DNA of 64,000 nt from Rhizomys pruinosus (taxonomy: Eukaryota; Chordata; Mammalia; Rodentia; Spalacidae). The notes under the pieces are model-generated. The model was not told the DNA's origin and made no database searches. It was given only the letters and a program-made list of their open reading frames with translations. The DNA lies in NCBI GenBank assembly GCA_009823505.1, contig VZQC01000353.1:64701-128700 (forward strand), read 5' to 3'. Shown here piece after piece: positions 56,641-64,000 of the stretch (position 1 is the first letter of the stretch; every line of letters starts with the position of its first letter). The position numbers and the translations under genes were made by a program.

Positions 56641-57740
56641 AAGGACAGAATGACTGGCAGGAAGATGGTGGCTGAGTCTGGGAATGTAGCTAAATAGTAG
56701 AGCCACTACTCAGTACGTACCCTTAACTCTGAATGAAGAATGGGTTATTTTCTAGGAGCTTTTGAAGTAGGAGAATCCTTTATCCTGATATTACATCCAT
56801 CTGATCATAACTGAAGACGTTCAACTACATGGTAAATTAAGCCTCATATCCCATAGTCATGAGATTTTGTAGTTTATATAGGCCAAATTTCTTTTGGATA
56901 ACTTTACCAGTTCTGAGAAACTAAATGGGTACCAAAGAATCAGTAGATGGGGCAAAGAAGTTTTCTCAATTATTATATGAAGAAATCTGCCCACCTCAGA
57001 GTGGTATTAGTAAACACTTGCTTGTTGAATCATCTAAGAACTGTGTAGCAATAATAATGAATCTAATTCCATTTTGACTGCACTATATGAGCCAATCCCT
57101 GGTTTTTCTCATTGGCTGCTTATAATGTAGGATTATTTTCTATTTTTTAATAATATGGAATTGAGTTCAATATTTCGTAAAGAATGCAAAGATTGGTTGT
57201 ACAGTTATGCTTCATGAACTCACAAGCCTCCGTTCTTGGGGTTACCTCCCCCCTGGGCTTTCCTCAGGTATGGACTTTATGGAAGTTAGTGAGTCCATGT
57301 GCCTAACTTTAGGCATGTCATTTAAGCAGTGGTATTAAGAAGAACCTTCATTTCTTGGTAGATTCAACAACAGATCGTAGTGAGGGAAAAGTTTGCTGTG
57401 TTGCCAAGGTTATCTGAATTCTAATCCTAAACAAAAACCTCCTCTTATTTCTTGCTAGAGTCATTCATTTCTATGTTGTGAGTACTAAGGAATGCCATAG
57501 AATATCAACTAAAATTGTCAGATAGAAGCATGCTAATGCTACAGGAAGCAGACAACTGATCTGGCAGGGTGCCCTCCTGGGTCCCTGGGAGCCATAGTGA
57601 GCACAGTGAATTCTCCCTCATCCTGCTGCAGGTCTTTACTAATTAAAAATTGAAAATTTTCCAGACATGGATCACATCATGGGCTAACATCAAATGAAAA
57701 GAGCATCATGCAGAATCCAGTGGTATAAGAAAACTCAAAT
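56641..57740. other. Unassigned single-copy-looking DNA
   Basis: Nothing recognised; no long open frame. Confidence 0.5.
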
Positions 57741-57845
57741 TTGGAGTTGGAGAGATGGCTCAGTGTTTAAGAGCACTGACTGCTCTTGCAGAGGACCCGG
57801 GTTCAATTCCTAGCACCCACATGGCAGCTAAGAACCATCTTTAAG
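57741..57845 (+). mobile_element. B2 SINE, 3' truncated by B1
   Basis: GTTGGAGAGATGGCTCAGTG is followed by GGGTTCAATTCCTAGCACCC and AAGAACCATCTTTAA, then B1 begins. Confidence 0.93.
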
Positions 57846-58000
57846 CCCAGCCTGGCGTGGTGGTGCATGGCCTTTAATCCTAGCACTAGGGAGGCAGAGG
57901 CAGGTGGATCTCTGTGAGTTCAAGGCCAGACTGGTCTACAGAGTGAGTTCCAGGCCAGCTGGGGCTGTAGCGAGACCCTGCAAAAAAAAAAAAAAAAAAA
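57846..58000 (+). mobile_element. B1 SINE
   Basis: GCCTGGCGTGGTGGTGCATG is followed by TTTAATCCTAGCACTAGGGA, GATCTCTGTGAGTTCAAGGC, GCGAGACCCTGC and a run of about 20 A. Confidence 0.95.
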
Positions 58001-58001
58001 A

Positions 58002-58180
58002 ATGGGGCTGGAGAGATAGCCTAGCGGTTAAGAGCACCTTCTGCTCTTGCAGAGGACCTGGGTTCGATCCCCAGCACCCACATGGCTGCTAAGAACCGTC
58101 TGTAACTCCAATTCCAGGAGAACTCCAGTTCCAGGGGAATCTGAGACCCTCTTCTGACCTCCACGGCATTGCACGACCCA
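58002..58180 (+). mobile_element. B2 SINE, 3' truncated
   Basis: It starts right after the B1 A run with GGGGCTGGAGAGATAGCC. It has the duplicated segment and stops after GGCATTGCACGACCCAC, before the usual tail. Confidence 0.94.
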
Positions 58181-59321
58181 CATCTACCTATGGGTAAATA
58201 GGCTAGATATTTTAAGTATTTTTTTCAATTCTATAATAAAAAATAAAATTATGCTACCTAGGAAAAAAATCACAAACAATTTTAATGGTGTAAAGCAATG
58301 GAATTAAGTGAAACATACTAGGGAAGCTATATAACAGAACAATTTTTCTCTGTCCTCCAAATCTGAGGTCTGAAAAGAGACTTTGCCTAGAAATTTAGGC
58401 ATCTAGAATAGAATGCATTCCTGTCTAGAAAATATATGGAGTTCTTCTACAAGAGATGCTGTAAGTCTGAAGTCAGGAATTGGGAGCTACAGTAAAAAAA
58501 AGGAAGTGGTTTCCCTCTTGTTGCCAAATGCCAGTGCACACAAGATCAATAAATGGGTAGTCATGCTTCTGAATCTTCAAAGACATCATGCTGAAAATGC
58601 ACCATAGCACAGGCTTTGCTTATTAATTACAGTATTCATGCTCACATCAAAGCAACTCTCAGATGGATTACTGCAGCTTGCATTTAAGAGGTCCTGAACA
58701 ATTTGAGATGTACACTGAAACCTGTCAATTGATTACCTTAGAAAGAAATGATGCTATTTTAAAAAGTAAAATATTAAAAATAAGTATCTGTACTTCAGAC
58801 CTTGATTTACTTCATTTAGCTTGACGTCATCCAGGTTAAAGACATGTCACAAATGACAGTATTTCCTTTTTTCCTAACTCTAAGTAATATCCATAATTAT
58901 TATTATATCATTAGTTATTACTTCATAATACTTAAATATGAACAATGCTATTCCGGATGGTACTTATAATGAATAAAAATAATTTCACTAGCCACAATAG
59001 ATTTTTAAGTCATTAATATTTTGGTCATAAGATCATGTGTACACACATCTGTACACACAAAGACACACACATATACACACAGAAACACACGCATTCACAT
59101 TAACTTTGCTCTATTGATTTACTCAACTACGCATATCCATGCTGAGTGAATACCATGGTTGTTGGGATTCAGTAAATGTGGTCACGTGGAGATTACTAAC
59201 TACACTAATAGTATACCATTCACCTATCTGCTGTGAGTAAGCAACTCAAATATAGTAGCAACTGAACTAAAACCATCAGAGATATGGTAATAATACTAGC
59301 ACACACAAACACACACAGAAG
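58181..59321. other. Unassigned AT-rich DNA with short CA-rich patch
   Basis: A CA-rich stretch lies at about 59040-59092. The rest is unrecognised. Confidence 0.5.
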
Positions 59322-59323
59322 AT

Positions 59324-59378
<55 letters not shown>

Positions 59379-59405
59379 GATAGATAGATAGATAGATAGA
59401 TAGAT
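59322..59405. repeat. (GATA)n microsatellite, about 20 units
   Basis: A GATA array with one GATGATA interruption near 59377. The antisense frame 59220-59420 (repeating YLSI) is an artefact. Confidence 0.98.
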
Positions 59406-59499
59406 ACCTCCATAGTCCACATATAATCATGTTATAATCTATGGACAGTGATATTAAACAATTCTTCCAAACTTGTTTATTTATCTTTTTCTCTTGTTA

Positions 59500-60125
59500 T
59501 GGCTCAGCTGCTTTCTTAGACTTTCTTCAAGTATTTTATGATAAATAAGTGATGAGATGGTGTCCTGGTCTTATTGTTGATCTTAGAGAAAAGATTTTGG
59601 CTTTTCCCTGCTGAGTGTGCTGCTTACTAGAGTCATGTTATGTTACTTCTGTTACACTGAGATACATCCTTTTTGTATCTAATTTGCTTAAAGCTTTCAC
59701 AAAATGTGCTTATTGTTTTTTTTAATGTTTACTTATTTATGTTTATTTTGCATATGAATGTTTTGCCTGCATGTGTGTAAGTGCACTGAAGTTGTACAAA
59801 CCATGTGGAGGGTAGAAGAGGGCACTGGACCCCGGAAATTGGAAATATGGACAGTTGTTAGCTGCCATGTCAGTGCTGGGAATTGAACCCATGTGTCCTG
59901 AAAGAGCAGCCAGTGCTCTAAACAACTTAGTCCTCTCTTATGCTTCTGTTTGTAGGATTTTGTCATGTACTTTCTCTGTGCATATTCAAACTAGTCTGTT
60001 TTTCTCTCCTTCATTTCCTATTAACACTGAGCATCATATTTATATAGTTGACTATGCTGAACCATCCTTTAAAGCATCCCAGCAATGAATCCTATTTGTT
60101 CTGTGTACAATTCTCCATGATCTCT
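59500..60125 (-). mobile_element. Old L1 ORF2 fragment, antisense, split by B2
   Basis: TGAGATGGTGTCCTGGTCTT and AAGATTTTGGCTTTTC lie before the B2. GTAGGATTTTGTCATGTAC and GACTATGCTGAACCATCC lie after it. This is the antisense order of the L1 RT region. Heavily diverged. Confidence 0.65.
59713..59940 (-). mobile_element. B2 SINE, antisense, old
   Basis: TGCATATGAATGTTTTGCCT, then GTGGAGGGTAGAAGAGGGCA, GCTGGGAATTGAACCCATGT and AGTGCTCTAAACAACTTAGT follow B2 in antisense order with heavy divergence. Confidence 0.85.
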
Positions 60126-60255
60126 TTAATGCAAGATTCGTGAAGCTCAGATTGACAAAAGCACAGATTAAATCGTGTTTTTCCATGTCCACTGTGTTGA
60201 GGCACCTTTCTCAAGGATGGATCCTGATCTATATGAAAAGCAGAAAGTGAAGGTC

Positions 60256-60450
60256 TAGGGGGATTCTCAGTGGTTAAGAGCACTTGCTGCAACCACCTGT
60301 AACAAACAACTGTAATTCTACTTCCAGGGAGTCAGATGCTTTCTTCTGAAATCTACTAGAGGTTCATGAATGGGTGCACTTAAACATGTAAACCAAAAAC
60401 ACTTGTATACATAAAAAATAAAATAAAACACTTCATTTTATTAAAAAAAA
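60256..60450 (+). mobile_element. B2 SINE, old
   Basis: GGATTCTCAGTGGTTAAGAG, AACAACTGTAATTCTACTTC, CTTTCTTCTGAAATCTACTA and an A-rich tail follow the B2 order. Confidence 0.85.
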
Positions 60451-61045
60451 AGAAAAAGTGTGCTAAGCACAAGGATACCCAGTGCTTTTTGACTTCCAGT
60501 GCGATGTGACCAGCTGCCTCAATCTCTCTTGCTGTGACCTTTCTCCCTTGAAAAAAAATGATGCTGGTCAGACTTGGGTGTGGGAATGGAAGATGCTGGT
60601 CAAGGAGTACAAAGTCTTAATTATGAATTATGGAGTGCTTATGAAAAATTGAATGTGTGTCAACCTTACTATAACAATATTGTGCTTATGTTTAAAAATT
60701 ATTCAAAGAGTAGATCTTAAATACTCTCAGCACAATCTGAAAAAGATAAGTAAGCCAGAAGATGGATATGTTAATATGTCTGTTTGAATCATTTTACAGT
60801 GTTAATACAAATTAAAATACTGCCTTATATAGCTTAAATATCAAAGTTTAATTTTATACCCCAGTAAAACAAGAAAATAATACCTTCACGTACTGTGACC
60901 TTGTTAATATAGTATTGTCAGTTATGTTTTAAGAGATTCTTCATTATCAGTGTGACTATTATAGGTCTATTATATAGTTTAAGATGTATTGATAATTTTG
61001 TCAAAGGTATTTGGAATGTTAAGACATAGTCAAATACCCTCATAT

Positions 61046-61049
<4 letters not shown>
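60451..61049. other. Unassigned; possible MaLR scrap at about 60490-60560
   Basis: GTGCGATGTGACCAGCTGCC and CTTGCTGTGACCTTTCTCCC resemble part of a rodent MaLR LTR. The rest is unrecognised. Confidence 0.4.

Positions 61050-61125
<76 letters not shown>
61050..61125. repeat. Compound (CT)n(CA)n microsatellite
   Basis: About 19 CT units pass into about 17 CA units. The frame 60989-61186 is produced by it. Confidence 0.98.
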
Positions 61126-61126
<1 letters not shown>

Positions 61127-63199
61127 AAATATGAACATTTTTGTCTGTTTGCATTTGACAAATATCCAGGACCTGACATTTGGTGACAGTAGCCACATAA
61201 ACTGTCGTGTCTACTAGAATTTTTCTATGGAGCTTTAAATAGCTTCAGTGATAGTTTTTTTTTTCTTCTTACTCCCCCCCCCCATGTAGAAGCTAAAATG
61301 TCCACTCTTTGCCTGAACCAATTTATCAGATTCAAAGGAAAGGGTAATAAACCTGTCATTTCCGGCTGTAGCACTGAGGGCACTACTGATACCCTCATAT
61401 TAGGGCTTATTAAAAGTAGAACTGTCTCTTAGTTTTTGTTATCAAAATTGCTTCCAAGTCTTGTTAAGACTCCATGTTATTCTTGATGGAATGGAACTAA
61501 AACAAAGAAGAAGCACAAAGAAAAGAAATAAAAGAACCCTAAGTGACCCCAATGGAGCTCTGAAGTACTGGGCTATTAAACACCTGGCTGTGTAGATGGT
61601 TATTGGAGTTCTCCAATTTATCACAGATACAACCTGCCAGGAGAAAATTAATTTAAAATTCACTTCCATCACAGATCTGTTCTGTTTCTACTGAAAATGT
61701 GAGAAAGGTTTACCCAGTCAAAATCATTGTTGACTAGTCCCTAGGTACATTCCTACTTCACTCTTCCAATAACTTGCACCTGCCAACAGCCTGCTATCAA
61801 CAGGAGTTTGGAAGAAGGGAAACAAGTAAATAAATAAATGTTTTATCCCAAATGTGGAATCGTCCACAGGACACAATTCTGATAGATCAGAGTCAGTGTA
61901 ACTGATTTCTTTCCTGAAATCACCAAGGGAGTGTCTATTATTGGAAAAAGCTTTGGAGTCAAGAACAGATTTGTTTAAATTCTGTAATTCTGCTGCCTAA
62001 TTGTGTACAGTAGAGCAGTTGAGCAGTTACTTAAGACACGAACATTTTACATGAGTGCAATGGAAGTATTAATGATGTGTTCTAAGAGCATGAGTGAGAG
62101 CATCTGCCCTGTGAGAAAGGTCTGATCACATCATCCAGGACCTTCTCAAGCCTGCTTCTCCAGACTCCTTCAACTCCAAGCTAAATTTCAACATCAGTCC
62201 TGTCTCTAATTGATTTGGAGTGATGTATCAATATCGAAGTATGACAGGGGGCATGTGCAACTTATATGTGGAAGTCAGAGAGTCAGAGGTCAGACTCTGG
62301 TGTCATCCCTCAGGAGCCCTTCACATGGTTCTTGAGACAATGTCTCCTATTAACTCTTGTCAATTAGACATGTCCTTTAGGCACTGGGATGTATGCCACC
62401 ATGACTAGCTTTTTCACGTAGATTCTGGGGATTAACTCATGCTCATAGAGCATATATCCCACAGTTTTGACATACCCTTCTCTATCTCAATCTCTTAAAA
62501 TAGTGGCTAATACATATTGATAATTATAAATGAATGAAGAAAAGAGATAAAGCACCCAATATTGATTCTATCATTTAATAGGTTCTCAAAATACTGCCAT
62601 AATGATTTCTTTCATTTGTGTTATCTTTAAGGATGCTGCTTATAAGCAGAATATCACTAGATTTTAAAGTTGGAGAGAATCTGAAGAGCACTTATAGCCA
62701 GGTTTGAAATATTTTGATGTTGTTCTAAACATTACTGCTGCAAGCAAAAAAATAACAGATCCTACCTTCTTTCTGAATCTATATTGATTACAAAATTTCT
62801 TTGGTAGGATTCAGAGCTGGATAAGGTTGATGCTAAATTTTTCCTTCATGTAGCTTGCATAGAACCTTCTAGCATTATGGAAGGTAGACAGTAGAGATGT
62901 GGCTATGAATCAGCACCAGCTTGATTTTCTCCTTGTTTGTACTACATGTTATGCATGTAGAGTCTATATTATGTAGTGTCTTCAGCAACAGGTTTTAGCA
63001 TGAGGTTCTGGGAGGAAACCAAGGGCAGGGGCAATGGACAGTATTGTTTGAAGGTCTATAGGACCTCTTGCCAATAGCTTCAAATAGGGAGTCCATTAGT
63101 GGTATTGGGCTTTTACTTTGCAAGCCTATGTTGCCTAGTAGGCACAATGTCTGCCCATGATCATTGTCACCTATGATCATTGCTTGCTAAAGAATATAT
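61126..63199. other. Unassigned single-copy-looking DNA
   Basis: A T run next to a C run lies at about 61255-61283. Frames 61442-61672, 62220-62408 and 62995-63180 have no recognised domain. Confidence 0.5.
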
Positions 63200-63204
63200 A
63201 TATT

Positions 63205-63950
63205 CTTTAAACAGCTTCTAGGTTTCCATATGGCTTTTTCTAAAGGTCTTTAGCATTACTTATCCATCCTCATAATCTCCCCTTGCCCTCCCCTCTTCTT
63301 CTTGGTCCAATTTAGCCTTCCCCATTCTATTATATTCCTTTCCCCCTTTAATTAAATTCTACACCCCCTCTCAGGAAGCCCCAATCATGGTTGTTTATTT
63401 ATTTCTAGACCCCTCTGAATTTTCAGATCGAAACATCCATCTCTAAGATTTCAAACCTAACATCGAGCCATGAGAGAAAATGTGATGTTTGTTTTTCTAG
63501 GTCTGGGCTATCTGACTTAGCATGTTTATTTCCAGTTCCACCAATTTACCTGCAAACTTCACAATTTTCACTTTTTAAGAGTTGAATAATATTCCATTTT
63601 GTAGATGTACTACACCTTTATTATCCATTAATCAGCTGATGAACATCTACCATGTTTCCAACTCAAGGCTATTATGAAAAGGTCAGCACTGACCATGGAT
63701 GAACAGGTGTCTCTGTGGTATGATGGAGAGCCATTTGGGTATATGTTCAAGAGTGGTATGGCTGGATCATATGACAGACCAACTTCTAGCTTTTTGAGGA
63801 ATTTCCACACCAATCTCCTCAATGATTACAATAGTTTACACTCCTACCATCAGTAGATCAAAGTTCTCTTTTCTCTATATCCTCAACAGCATTTGTCATT
63901 GTGCTTGAACCTTAGCCATTCTGACTGCCATGGAAAGATAGGCCCACCAG
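63205..63950 (-). mobile_element. L1 3' UTR and ORF2 C-terminus, antisense
   Basis: The pyrimidine-rich 63270-63380 is the antisense of a G/A-rich L1 3' UTR. 63480-63900 is antisense ORF2 C-terminus; the minus-strand frame 63628-63822 reads FLKKLEVGLSYDPAIPLLNI then SPSYHRDTCS. This is an older L1 subfamily than the one at 1-11 kb. Confidence 0.9.
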
Positions 63951-64000
63951 TAGCATTGTGTCATGAACACTATAGGAGTAACCAACTATATTCTTCTTCT

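Noticed and set aside
59322..59405. CRISPR-like regular repeat
   Set aside because: A pure tetranucleotide microsatellite with no spacers, in a mammalian context.

Overview
The window looks like intergenic (or deep intronic) nuclear DNA of a muroid rodent. The evidence is dense L1 LINEs, B1 and B2 SINEs, IAP/ERVK-like and MaLR-like LTRs and long microsatellites, with no open coding exon that I recognise. The B2 copies are a variant with an extra internal ~17-bp duplication that I do not associate with the common mouse or rat B2. The host is therefore probably another muroid lineage, but this is inference and I cannot name the species. All open frames are short and fall in repeats or low-complexity DNA, so I call no host protein-coding gene.

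Layout. 1-11.5 kb is one L1 locus represented more than once. Three overlapping contigs appear to be butted together with single-N joins at 3353 and 5567. Bases 5181-5566 repeat 1-386, and 9.0-10.25 kb repeats 2.1-3.35 kb. 5568-9.01 kb is an indel-riddled version of the same ORF2, like unpolished long reads, with a GC-rich block at about 7.6-7.7 kb. The L1 runs past ORF2 into an unusually long (~1.7 kb) 3' tail that ends in an A-rich stretch near 11.49 kb. I call this tail repeat 'A'; diverged pieces recur at 23.7-25.1, 28.0-28.3, 29.1-29.5, 31.1-33.9 and 54.3-56.5 kb. 11.9-14.0 kb is an older L1 split by two MaLR-type LTRs in opposite orientations.

14-23 kb holds a pyrimidine tract, SINEs, and an antisense L1 followed by a sense L1 3' end (a 5'-inverted insertion). 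23.3-25.9 kb holds a solo ERVK-like LTR with a perfect 6-bp target duplication, and a second ERV 3' LTR preceded by a polypurine tract. 29-40 kb is a nest of antisense L1 pieces, A copies, B1/B2 insertions, an H/ACA snoRNA-like retrocopy (about 32.31-32.42 kb) and a MaLR LTR. 40-53 kb is mostly single-copy-looking AT-rich DNA with microsatellites and scattered SINEs. 53-60 kb has more B2/B1 copies, two antisense A copies, one MaLR LTR with a perfect 5-bp target duplication and a third N join (56457). The end of the window is an antisense L1 3' end.

No genes work together here. The biology is the history of retrotransposition: many SINEs have readable target-site duplications, several insertions are nested, and L1 machinery appears to have mobilised B1, B2 and a small nucleolar RNA. 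The most interesting items are the long-tailed L1, the snoRNA retrocopy, the B2 subfamily, the B1-B2 composite under one target duplication, and the assembly artefacts, which would mislead any count of L1 copies.
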